NCBI GenBank assembly: GCA_025738555.1
Contig: JAOVFP010000007.1
Coordinates: forward strand, 3,410,001-3,474,000
Source of the DNA: Cyathus striatus
Taxonomy: Eukaryota > Basidiomycota > Agaricomycetes > Agaricales > Nidulariaceae
Direction of reading: 5' to 3'
DNA length: 64,000 nt
The first letter of the stretch is position 1. Each line of letters opens with the position of its first letter. Shown one piece after another: positions 1 to 9,532 of the stretch. The notes under the pieces were generated by a model. The model saw nothing but the letters and a program-made list of their open reading frames with translations. It was not told where the DNA came from and did not search any database. A program made the translations under genes and the position numbers.

Positions 1-1075
1 CTGCCCTCCACTGTTCTCTTTGTCTGTTGTATTCCTCTCGATATCTTCGTAATATCTGCACAAAGAAGTGGTCATCCACCCATTTCGACACTGGTCCCAT
101 TCCCTTGTGCCTGATGATTTCCAATGCTGCATCTGCCAGTCCTCCAAAGGCTCCCCCTGCCGAAGACATTCCGAAATTGTCACTGGTGTTGATAGCGAAA
201 CTGTCCTCCTCCCTGAGTCTGACCATGAGGCCTGGCCACTGGTTGGGGTGTGCGGGTATTGTCCTGTATGCTTCCACCACGTCTCTAATTGATGCTTGAG
301 ACCCCTCTGGTAGTCCTGCCACAAGTTGGCATATTGTCAAGAATGTTCCCCAGGTGCACGGGAATTTCTCGGCATTAATGTGGCTATTGATGGATGCCAC
401 TCCTTTGCTTGGTTTGTGTGGGTGGGAGAAATTGTGGACTGCTCTATATTTTCCCGCCTTCTCATCTTTCGGTATGAGGGACAGTGGAGATGATTGGAAT
501 GGACCGATGAGCTCTTCCACCTGTCGCCGCGATATAGGTCCCAAGTATCATTGACTCTTAAATTCCTTCTCCACAATTGTGCAGTATGCGCCCTCATATT
601 GACTGATGGAGTGATGGTTCGGTGGCACATAAGTCTCAGTAATGGTTGGGATTCCCAAGTAGAATCCCTGCTGCAAGCCTTTGAGTACCTGTTTGTACTT
701 CCTCTCCAGTCTGTACTTGCCCAGCTCTTTCTCCCACTCTCTGCTGTTGTATGGTGTGAGTGGTTTATGCCTTCTCTCTTCGAGAACAATTCTGAGCACC
801 ATGATCTGTGTTTCTGCACCCTGAGCAATGGTGTTTTCTTGGGTGTGTTGTGCTCTGACACCCTCCGGGCAGCTGCCATTGAAAACATAGCCCCTCTCCA
901 TTGGGCTTTGTAATCTTTCTGTCTTCACCTCGCACTGCCCATGTTCTGTTGTTTCCATCCCATGTCTTCCTCTCGTCGCACTTTCTGTAATCGTGCTTGT
1001 GGCACCCCAAACATATGGTGCATACAGAGCTGCCATCTCTGCCCGCTGCGCCCTGCTGAAAAAACTTTCGGTCAT
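1..1075 (-). pseudogene. Reverse transcriptase of a DIRS-like retroelement (truncated by window edge)
   Basis: On the minus strand one frame runs from about 1075 to the window edge, interrupted once, at 548-550. Visible in order: a conserved pre-RT block with PPNHHSISQYEGAY (about 620-580), PFQSSPLSLIPK (about 495-460), SINSHINAEKFPCTWGTF (about 385-330), AYRTIPAHPNQWPG (about 270-230), FGMSSAGGAFGGLADAA (about 160-125) and KWVDDHFF (about 80-60). WVDD occupies the place of the YxDD catalytic box. I recognise this block order from Agaricomycete retroelements that I believe are DIRS-like (tyrosine recombinase) elements; the recombinase would lie beyond position 1, so the class is an inference. 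The single stop is TGA where related proteins carry Arg, as a CGA to TGA change would give. The N-terminal part overlaps the zinc-knuckle ORF in another frame, so the two were probably one polyprotein joined near 770-800 before a frameshift. Confidence 0.8.
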
Positions 1076-1223
1076 TCTTCTGCCCCTCTCTGCTTGGGGA
1101 TTGTGATGGGCTCCTTCTTCTCTGCTGCTTATGTCCTGAGGCCACCCTTCTCCTTTTTGGTGACGCTGATCTTGACCTATCTCTTCCCCTTCGTTTTCTT
1201 GGGGTTTCTAGCAGCATTTGCAC
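765..1223 (-). CDS. Zinc-knuckle/nucleocapsid-like ORF of the DIRS-like element
   Basis: This 152-residue ORF begins with a strongly basic Arg/Ser-rich stretch (residues about 8-50), followed by a cysteine/histidine cluster: CTICLGCHKHDYRKC, then LCFQWQLPGGC and HHCSGCRNTDHGAQNC. Such clusters bind zinc and nucleic acid in Gag-like proteins, and this one sits directly upstream of the RT frame, as a nucleocapsid domain would. The frame is open upstream of the first ATG to about 1306, so the true N-terminus may lie further upstream or be joined by splicing to the 1504-2442 ORF. The ORF ends at 765 and the RT continues in a different frame, which suggests a frameshift in this copy. Function is inferred from composition and position. 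Confidence 0.6.
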   Translation of the reverse strand: MQMLLETPRKRRGRDRSRSASPKRRRVASGHKQQRRRSPSQSPSREGQKNDRKFFQQGAAGRDGSSVCTICLGCHKHDYRKCDERKTWDGNNRTWAVRGEDRKITKPNGEGLCFQWQLPGGCQSTTHPRKHHCSGCRNTDHGAQNCSRREKA

Positions 1224-1320
1224 TGCCCTTGTAGCTATGTTGTCTATCTGTTTTTGCCATTCAATGTGATGTGGTTGGAGTGCCCATCCCCCAATTGCGA
1301 CACCATATTGTTATTCCAGC

Positions 1321-1427
1321 ATAATGCCATACCGCATTGGCATTAAGCCATATCCGCATTGGCATTAAGCCATATCCGCATTGGCATTACACCATATCTG
1401 CATTGGTATAATACCATGTCCGCATTA
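1321..1427. repeat. 22-bp minisatellite, about 5 units
   Basis: Five head-to-tail units of about 22 bp built on CATATCCGCATTGGCATTA are visible, the last degenerate. They lie in the gap between the two upstream ORFs of the DIRS-like element, a probable intron or linker. Units 2 and 3 are identical, so the expansion is fairly recent. Confidence 0.85.
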
Positions 1428-1503
1428 TGTTTTTGGCCATATTTTCAGTTTTGGTGGGTGTATGATTTTAAAATGGTAGAGAATGCCCATCAGTAATATC
1501 GTG

Positions 1504-2442
1504 CTATTCAAATAGATAATTCCTGACCTCATGAATACGCTCTGCTCCCTTCTTCAACATCAGCTCTTGTTGAATGTTCTTCAACAATAGGTTATTGATA
1601 AGCGCTAAATTCATGCCTTCTCTTCTCAATTGCAACTCATGCCACTCTTTTCTGGCCCGTGCTTGGTACTCCACCACTGCTTCATCTCCGTACTCCTCTT
1701 CCCTTATTGGGTGTTCGTCTAACCCTGTGAAGAAGTCTGCAAAGGATTCCATTACTTCCTTGGGCCATACCGTCATGCCCATACCTTCCATTGTTTGCAA
1801 CAATGTATGTTGAGCTTGACTTACTTCTCCCCATGTCAGTTGATTATCTTGCCTTATGTTCTTCAGTGGGTTTACTGTCGCTACTGCTTTAAGTGCAATT
1901 TGACCATTCTCGTTGGTTATTCCCAGTGTGTCTGTTGTACTTGAAATTGAGCCTTCTGAGGCGCGCATACATCCCCGTCTTGTGAAGTAGTCCATCTCCA
2001 CATACGCTTGTGCCCGTATTTTGTTGACTGCATATTGTGCAGGTCTATGGGCTGGTACTGTGGCTATCCCTCGCCCCACATTAAAAACTATTGGCTTCGC
2101 TTTCCTTGGCTGCAGGCCCTCTGCCTCTTCGTGTTCTCCCTCGCTATGGTCTTGTCTTTGCTGTCTGGCCCCTTCCTGCTGTTGCTGTCGTGCCTCACCT
2201 AGCCATTGTTGCTCTTCTACCCTCCTTTGTTCCATCTCGTCTTCATGTACCTGTGCTTCCCAAGCCTCAATCCTGTTCTGCTGGGCCTCTCGCCACATCT
2301 CCTCCAGTCTCTGTACTACCTCATCTTCTGTTCCTCCTTGCTGGCCTGGTCCTGCCATGAGGGCATCCCGCACCACCCGGAACACGTTGTCTCGGTAGTC
2401 TGGACATGTGTCATTTGATGGGTCTCTCGTGATCCTAGCCAT
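1504..2442 (-). CDS. Coiled-coil, Gln/Glu-rich upstream protein of the DIRS-like element
   Basis: This intact 312-residue ORF starts at the minus-strand ATG ending at 2442. Residues about 35-110 are dense in Glu, Gln and Arg (EEMWREAQQNRIEAWEAQ and following) and should form a coiled coil. The middle part has a short basic stretch and Y-V-E-M-D-Y-F-T-R-R. The C-terminal third is helical and ends in an amphipathic QELMLKKGAERIHEVR. It lies just upstream of the zinc-knuckle and RT frames on the same strand, which makes it a Gag-like or accessory protein of the same element. I recognise no enzymatic motif. It could also be the first exon of a larger Gag gene; the 22-bp repeats and the open frame downstream would allow that. 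Confidence 0.55.
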   Translation of the reverse strand: MARITRDPSNDTCPDYRDNVFRVVRDALMAGPGQQGGTEDEVVQRLEEMWREAQQNRIEAWEAQVHEDEMEQRRVEEQQWLGEARQQQQEGARQQRQDHSEGEHEEAEGLQPRKAKPIVFNVGRGIATVPAHRPAQYAVNKIRAQAYVEMDYFTRRGCMRASEGSISSTTDTLGITNENGQIALKAVATVNPLKNIRQDNQLTWGEVSQAQHTLLQTMEGMGMTVWPKEVMESFADFFTGLDEHPIREEEYGDEAVVEYQARARKEWHELQLRREGMNLALINNLLLKNIQQELMLKKGAERIHEVRNYLFE

Positions 2443-5115
2443 TTCCTGTCAGTGTATATACCACCCTAAGCACTAGTTGTTTGATTTGGATCTCTAATGT
2501 ATTAATTTGGAGAAATTTGACGAAGCCTCTGCGCGAGTAGGCCTTGCTGGGATTTCCGCTGGGTGGTGGTACTGAGGAAAAAGGTCATGTGCCACCTCCC
2601 AGCTGGAGTCAAAGACCTTTGTCTCTCTCTCAGTTCCCTCCAAGCTAGACTGGCCATTTGTGATCAGAAGTCCTTTTTAGGATGAATGGCCGAAAACAGA
2701 TGGAGAACCGAGACTACAGATGTATTACCCAATTTAGAATTTTCTAATGCATCTGACACATTACATATTTTATGGCATATTCTAATTGTTACAAAAATCG
2801 GGATGTACCATATTTACATGAACCCGATTTAGGCCTGTCTGAAGTGTATGCACCTCGTATCGACCTGGCATCTCCTAGCTTCCAACCGAGAATAGCGGGC
2901 GCCACCAAACACGCTTCCTTCAATCTTCTACATGGATTCGTCGTGGGTTTGCGAAGCAGCGAGGCTAACGGGGAAGGTATCGGAAGCATCGCAAACGAAC
3001 GCATGTATCCGAACACGCTATCAAGCCCTGCACCCCGTACTTTGGCTCCTCAGCATAAGGCGGCTACCTGCGCAGGTGTCTTCGCGGGCCTCGAAGGAGG
3101 AGAGAGCAACGAAGTTGTTTTAGAGAGCGGAAGGAGAGTCACGAGCGTCGATGATATCAGCTTCAGAGACCATGAGTACGACTCGCTGAATAGGTGCAGC
3201 GTCGATGTACGCCTCCTAAGCAACCCTCCGAGAGAGCATGAAAAATACACAGCCTCATTCTGAACCGTCCCAGCCCCGTCTTCGGCCCTTGAACCTCCCA
3301 CCCCCTTTCACTCCATCTTGATCAACAAAATCGAAGACTCCCGAATAGTAAAGCGTCAACCTCCGCCATTAGTATGAACGTTCCACGTGCATATGTAGGC
3401 TTCGCAAGGGCACATTGAATTGAGACGATACAGGTGTCGGAAGAGACACGTGCAGCGAAGGTAAATGTCCAGTCTCTTCTTCCTCTAGGCTCCGCCTCAC
3501 TTCATATACAGGCATCTTCTAGGTCTTGAAGTGGAGAAAGAAGCGGAGACGTTGCAAAGAACGGAAGGGCATTACGAAGAGTCGACAGGATGAAGGTGTG
3601 AGGAGTAAAGACTACTCTCGCTTCGATAGAAAGGATCGTTGAAGTCTACCCCGTCAGCGACGTGCAAAGTGAACGGAAAAACGAGCACGTTCGACAGCCA
3701 AGACGAGACTCAGGACCTCTCTACACCCATTCCAACGCGACCACCCATCGTCCTTTTACCCCAACTCGAGCTCCAGTCCCCACGCCACATCAACTTAGAC
3801 AACGACCACCAACAACTTCATCATGATCCTACGTGTATCATCACCAGTGCCCTCTAGTCTTCTTAGCAGGTATCATAGTAGCGTTGAAGTAAGAAGCGGC
3901 GTTGGCGTTGAATACAGGTCTGTACTCCGCGAACCGTTCAATGTGAAGGCGCAGACTTTGCAAGATACAGGTATAGCCTTAGGCCAGGTGCTGAGGGGAC
4001 GCCGAATATACGCACGGTAAGGCTAAGGAATCCGAAGCGCAGTACGAATCCCTGTATTGTTCGTGTTGGATGCGCGGGATGGTTGTCGTTGCAGTTGCCG
4101 ACATACATCATAGAAAACGGATAGAATGTGAGAGGCAGTTCATGGAAAAGTTGAAAAGCGTCTGCTTGGATAGGCGAAACGTTGCCGCCAACCTCGAGAG
4201 TGACATGCAGAACGCACGGAACGACGTCGGCCAGGAACCTGTTAAAAAGAACCACCATCTTCTCGCTTCTCCGCCCGACTCTATCCCCGTTCCACTCTAA
4301 CTCGAATTCAGCGGAGCTCACAGTACTACCTGCACACACGACGGTAGCCACACCCTAGAAGCTTTACAACGGTTCACACCCCTTTTCCGTTCTTCATGGG
4401 TTCATCGTAGGCATACAGATCTGGAATAGCGCTGGGGTAGGGAAGGGGAGCACTCTCTGAGAAGTAGGCGTTTCGAGGGGCGTAGAGAATGGAGACGGTG
4501 AATGCGTTGAAACAGACCCTGGGTGAATCATGATACGTAGTGAGCACGCAGCTGCTCGTTCCTCATCTTGGTGGTGTGTATGGAAGTGTTCATGATACAA
4601 AGGGCGTAAACGAAGAGTCCGCAGAATAGATCTTGGATGATAACGGTTATAGGTGCTTCAGGGAGGTTCAATCGTAAGCAGGGAGGAAGGGAAGCAGAGA
4701 AACGAACACACCCGTCATGTGCGTAAAGCTGTGATAGTCCAATTCATCCTGTACGACCCACTTAATTCGATTGTCGACTATTGAACGGCGTAAGAGCGTC
4801 TCGCATTGTCCTGTGAGAGACGAAAAGTTAACGTATGAATGAAGCGGTGACGAGTCGACACAGGACGAGCATCCACACCGAGGAATGAACCGCGAAGAGC
4901 GAATAGGAGAGATGGCGCTTACCGTATAGTACCCAACGTTCGCTGCTCCTCTCGTCTCTACTCCAAGTCTCGAACGACTATTGCTGCCGGCATTCAACAT
5001 TTCAAGAGGGGACGACGAGCTTTGAGACTGCCACTCAGGGACCCAAGGAGTTGGCGCACCACATTGTCGAAATAGCGTGTCTTCTAGCCTTCATAAGATT
5101 GTGTAACGAGTACAG
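2443..5115. other. No recognisable gene; CpG-normal spacer
   Basis: 2443-2770 is the leader of the DIRS-like element and holds no repeat I could identify. 2771-5115 keeps CG dinucleotides at ordinary density, unlike most of the window. Several ORFs of 60-160 codons occur on both strands (for example 2772-3263 plus and 3938-4351 minus), but none resembles a known family, and no convincing intron chain joins them. It may be old unique intergenic DNA or a decayed gene. Confidence 0.5.
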
Positions 5116-5660
5116 TACTATCATGTAACAAGTGTTTACAACTGTCTCGAGTGTTTAAAAATCGCTCAAAACCTACTTTATCTCAGCACCCTCCTCTGCC
5201 ACATCCTTTAAACTTCGCAAATCATTACCGTACATATGGTAGGGCATATATCCAAAGTTATAGGATGATTGGATAAGTATATATTCTTTAATGGTAGAAA
5301 TAATGTCAAAAGATGTCAAAATGTAACGGAGATCTGAGATCAAATGTAAGATTTAGCAAGATCCTGTTGGAAAATACTTACGATAATTTGCATATCATTA
5401 GCACACACTGGCACCAGCCCATATATCAAATTTCAAAGGAAGTGGGTGCGTATGCAGTGACAGACATAGAGAATACATGTTTTCAACGTGACAGGGAAGG
5501 GTCCCAAATCGCACTGTGACAATGCATCGCAATGGTTATTAAAAGCTAGTTACGCTCTCCGGATGTGCGCCGCTACTGCACTACAACAAAAACTTACGAA
5601 TATAAGTAGATATTCGTGGTCTCAAGGAGTCTGAATATGTGTATCTGAAACATGAAGTCT

Positions 5661-6770
5661 CAAGGGGGTCCAAGGATTGTGCTGAGCCATATAGGGTTAG
5701 GGAGGGGGGGTGGTCTCAGGTCCTCTTAATTTTTTTCTCAACCTCACTTAGCTTTTTTTTATTAAGACATGGATTTGAACTATTTATCACACTGAGTATA
5801 TATAACACCATGTAGCAATCAATTCACAGCTGAATTGTCATGCAAATATGCACTGAGCACTTGGTACTGAGCTCACAATCAATTGGTATTAGTAATCAAT
5901 GAGTCATTTAACAACTGTAAGGGTATTTGTGTCTATTTGCAACAATCAAATTTCATAGCAACTGCAGACAGAGCATTCAGAATTGATGTCAGAAGGGAAA
6001 GTGAACAAGAAGCAAGGAGCAATAGTGGATGCAGCCTATCCAATCCTTTTAGCAGCTGCAAAGCAGGTGAGCCTTGCAGAGTCTCAGATGAGACAGGCAT
6101 CACTCATGCTGATACACAGCAGAGAATGAGTAAACAGTGTTTATTATTCAAGAAAACAAATTTACTGTGAATCTGATGGTACTGACATTACATACAGGCA
6201 TGCAAGAGCAAGAGCCAGCCTCTGAGGATCCTGGTCTTGAAGACACAGATACCAATGCAAGCACCAAGCTTTTTGGATGTGGTAACTGAAAGTGCAAACA
6301 TATGGATTTCAATGCAGTGCTTCAGATATGTACCTGTGGCTATGCTATACCTGAGGAGGCAAGGTCTATTGTCAATGTTAAAAAATGCATGTGCAAAGGC
6401 TGTGAGACACAATGGGTAAGTGCATATCAGAGGTTTTGAATCTGAAGCATATTATAACTAACTTACCATTTCATCTTGTAGTACCACCTTTCTTGTGTAG
6501 GGCTTGAATACACTATACAGTGTTGGATATGTGAGACATGTGAAATGACAATGCCTGCCAGAAACAAGTGAACAATGAAATGTAGTTGTGCATGAGCCTT
6601 GAGGCCTCCCCAAAGGATTTGATTGGTCACGAGATTTTTAGCACGTGAATAGCTTATATAAGATCTATATATGGTATTTAGTTCCCACGGAAGGGAGGGA
6701 GGGTACCTAGAACTGTGCTTAAAAAATACATTGACCTGATATGTCTTAGCGTAATCCTTGGACCCCCTTG
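5661..6770. mobile_element. hAT-like non-autonomous element with perfect 8-bp target duplication
   Basis: The terminal inverted repeat starts CAAGGGGGTCCAAGGATT at both ends and continues imperfectly for about 37 bp; the mismatches are mainly transitions. The 8-bp direct repeat TGAAGTCT flanks the element at 5653-5660 and 6771-6778. Eight-bp duplications with CA-starting termini are typical of hAT elements. It carries no transposase, but does contain a spliced PHD-finger fragment. It is inserted in the TA-flanked element at 5118-6857. Confidence 0.85.
6290..6571 (+). pseudogene. PHD-finger gene fragment with one intron, inside the hAT-like element
   Basis: The frame ending in CMCKGCETQW (to 6415) is followed by a GT-AG intron at 6416-6481 (66 nt), and the next exon continues YHLSCVGLE and then WICETCE to a stop at 6569-6571. 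The Cys/His spacing (CTC, about 17 residues, CMCKGC, H-x2-C, C-x2-C) is that of a C4HC3 PHD finger, a zinc-binding reader of histone tails. Upstream the frame meets a stop at 6287-6289, so the N-terminal part is missing, separately spliced or decayed. The short ORF at 5883-6170 may be another exon; I do not recognise it. It may be captured host sequence or the C-terminal tail of a lost element protein. Confidence 0.6.
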
Positions 6771-6859
6771 TGAAGTCTCGAAGTGTTGTGCATAAAGAGG
6801 AAATGAGGAATAAGTAATCTTTTTAATAAAAACTTTCAAACACTTGTTACATGATAGTA

Positions 6860-7616
6860 GACATTGTCATAATGAATAAGGTTGGTTGTGGGATTTCCTT
6901 ATTCATTACAAGCATTCATTCACTACTGCAAGCTGTCACACAATGTGACATTATGTGACCTCTGCCAATTGTGTGACACCCTGGTGACTACTTTGCATTG
7001 ACTTTGCTGGGACTTTGCTATGACTAATACAATTATTGCATTAGTAACATGCTCCTACTCCTGCATGATGTACCAATGTTATGAGTACCTTTCCAACACC
7101 AAGAAAGATGATGGCTATCACTGGCTGGAAGAAGATAAGACATTCATTGTGAGTGGGCTGTGTAGTTTTCTCAATATTTTCTACAACTTACACTTGTGTA
7201 TGGCAAGGCAAAAATACAAGGTATGTTCATGATTTAGTCATTGAATATGGGATGAATATATAATAGAGCAAACAGAAATCCAGGAACTTACACATATGGT
7301 AATGTACACAATAAATGAGCAATGTGGAAATTAGTTGAAATATCTAGAAAAATAATGTTTATAGCCCTGGATTGCTTTAGAAATATAAAATGTACCAATT
7401 GATAACACAGGCTGATCAGATAGCACTGAAATTCCACTTGAATAATGATTTTTCTTGATTATTCTACCACCTCATAATGCATAACTCATTAAAAACTCCA
7501 TGCATTATTCACCATGAAAATTGATGAATAAAACACTGCATACCAAGTTGGTTTTCACAAATTTGTATTCATTATGAAAATTTATTCATTATTATGTTAT
7601 TCATTATGACCATCTC
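6860..7616. mobile_element. Second TA-flanked element, adjacent to the first
   Basis: The end at 6860 (GACATTGTCATAATGAATAA) and the inverted end at 7616 (GAGATGGTCATAATGAATAA) form a 20-bp terminal inverted repeat with two mismatches. TA flanks both ends (6858-6859 and 7617-7618), the left TA being the right TA of the preceding element. Subterminal copies of TTCATTATGA recur near the right end. The 70-codon ORF at 7020-7232 is the longest inside and is not recognised. It is probably a Tc1/mariner-type MITE. Confidence 0.7.
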
Positions 7617-7618
7617 TA

Positions 7619-9418
7619 CTGTAGTAGTGTGCCATATACGAGTCAACGGTGTCGTAGAAGCGGAATGGTGAAGGTCCAGGTTGAGTTCAAAACAGCGTCG
7701 GGACTCGGGAGTTCGGAAATTCAAATTTTACACACACATCATGTGATGTCCATCTTATCTTCAGGCAAACTCGCAAAGTGAAGGGTGCAAACACATATCG
7801 AGCACGTCTACGAGAGTACACTTGACCACGAAGAGAATGCGCATGTTACATCGATAATAGCTATGAATATGATCTTCAACAAGCGCCAGAACTGAAACTT
7901 GGGACCGTTCACATCAAGATTCGATGTCCTCATTGCTTCCTTATGCGCTCCTACACACGATCTAATTTTAACAGACCCAACCTCCTGGACCATCGATACC
8001 CACAGAAATAGAGCGCACTGAATAATCGATGCCCGTAAACATCAAGTCGATCCAATCGGACCTTCTTCGAGCCACTGACACTGGTGAGAGACAAAATGTA
8101 TGTAAGTACCGGGGGATCCTACAAGTACTGATAAACCAACATTTCATTTATGCACAGCCCATGCCTACTCTGCACATGGAAGCGACGAGAAACTCACTTG
8201 AGACACACAACCTGATAGATAAAGAAAGCAAATTGAGGTAGGTAAGTATATCGTTTAAGACGCTAATTTCCCTTCATCCCTGCATATACAATTTTAAGTG
8301 CTAACTTCAATGTGACTGCAACGAGAGGTACAGACTTGCAATTTTAGAGTTCAACCACTTGTTCATGCCCATACTAGTAGTGGAGATCAAGGACTGAACG
8401 TGTTCGTAAAATGAAGGGCGAGTTAAGGCGCGTCGGGGTAAATTTTAAATGAGGACATGCGTATCAACAATGAGAACGGTGCACAGTGAGACAAGGATAG
8501 TGTAATCGAATATTAACGGCGGCATCCTCTGTTAGATTCAGACTACTGTACTAACGAAGAAGTAGTGTCTTAACCAACGGGAAACACGAAGCAGCCAGGT
8601 GAAGTGGAAGGAGACTATGTCGTCGTTCATTGTTCACGTTTCCGCTTCCTTGTTTCACAATTCTGTTGCATACGTACGGCCCATAATCATATGAAATTGG
8701 AGAGGCCAATGATATGGCGGTACATGTGGTACAGCTCCAGCTTTCTTTCTACAATTATAAGGAGTGAGTTATCGAACGTGCAGGGTAAGAATTCGAGAAT
8801 GTACAGTATCGAATGCATCCCTTTCATTTCTCTTTCCATCAACTTTCCTCCCTCCGTCCTTCAGATATTGTATACATCCATACCCGGGCCGTATCGAGAT
8901 TGTATTAACATTCGGGAAAGGTACACCTGCTCCAAGGCCTGCGGTCATAATTTCATAAGGGTTCTTATCATATCTGTGTTTCTATCTTTCCACTTCCAGT
9001 AGTAACACGTTGGTATAGTTAATGTTAGTTTGGTTGAGGTGAAATCGGAATGAAGTACTTACTTGTGATGGGAAAGGAGAAAGAGCCAAAGGAGAGGTGA
9101 GATGGTGATAAGGTCCACGTGCAATAGCAGAAGGAGTAGGTCGATGGGTTCATCGCGATCCTGTAGAATGCGTACAGCTGACCTAACTTACATTCAGTAG
9201 TAAGTATTAGAGTAAGAACAGGGGTGGTCACTGGAGTTTGAACTGTTCTTCCTCATCTTGATGTCGTCGTGTTGAAGGCGTGTAATTGTTGACACGCATA
9301 ATGCAAACGTGTTGTCAGACTCTATACATAGAATGGGAATTAGTGTTCGGTGATAATTGATCATTCCAATGATTTGGCTCGGTACACGTTCAGTAACACG
9401 TGTCAACTGCATTGCGAT
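7619..9418. other. CpG-normal region upstream of the NLR; no recognised gene
   Basis: This stretch keeps CG dinucleotides and lacks obvious repeats. ORFs reach 132 codons (8604-9002 plus), but none shows a family signature or a convincing exon chain. It is the upstream flank of the NLR and may hold its distal regulatory DNA. Confidence 0.45.
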
Positions 9419-9532
9419 ACACTATATAGCCCATCTGCATCAACTTTCATTCCTCCTTCCATCTTCTCAAACACCTCATATCTCAAGCTCTTAACAGCAC
9501 ACAAGTTCAACATCGAAATCTCTGCATTTACA
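9419..9532 (+). promoter_or_regulatory. Putative core promoter and 5' leader of the NLR gene
   Basis: A TATA-like CACTATATAGCC at 9419-9430 lies about 100 bp before the ATG at 9533. It is followed by a pyrimidine-rich leader (TTCATTCCTCCTTCCATCTT and on), a common arrangement in fungal promoters. The ATG context is TTTACAATGAC. This is inference from sequence only. Confidence 0.45.

Larger units (their letters stand above)
5118..6857. mobile_element. TA-flanked DNA element (Tc1/mariner-type MITE), split by a hAT-like insertion
   Basis: The 20-bp terminal inverted repeat CTATCATGTAACAAGTGTTT at 5118-5137 is matched perfectly, inverted, at 6838-6857. A TA dinucleotide flanks both ends (5116-5117 and 6858-6859), as for Tc1/mariner-type insertions. 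Without the nested element at 5661-6770 and its extra target copy, the element is about 620 bp with no coding capacity, so it is non-autonomous. The right TA is shared with the next element. Confidence 0.8.

Noticed and set aside
2772..3263. 163-codon plus-strand ORF as a host gene
   Set aside because: It has no recognisable motif, biased composition or intron context, and an overlapping minus-strand ORF of similar quality.
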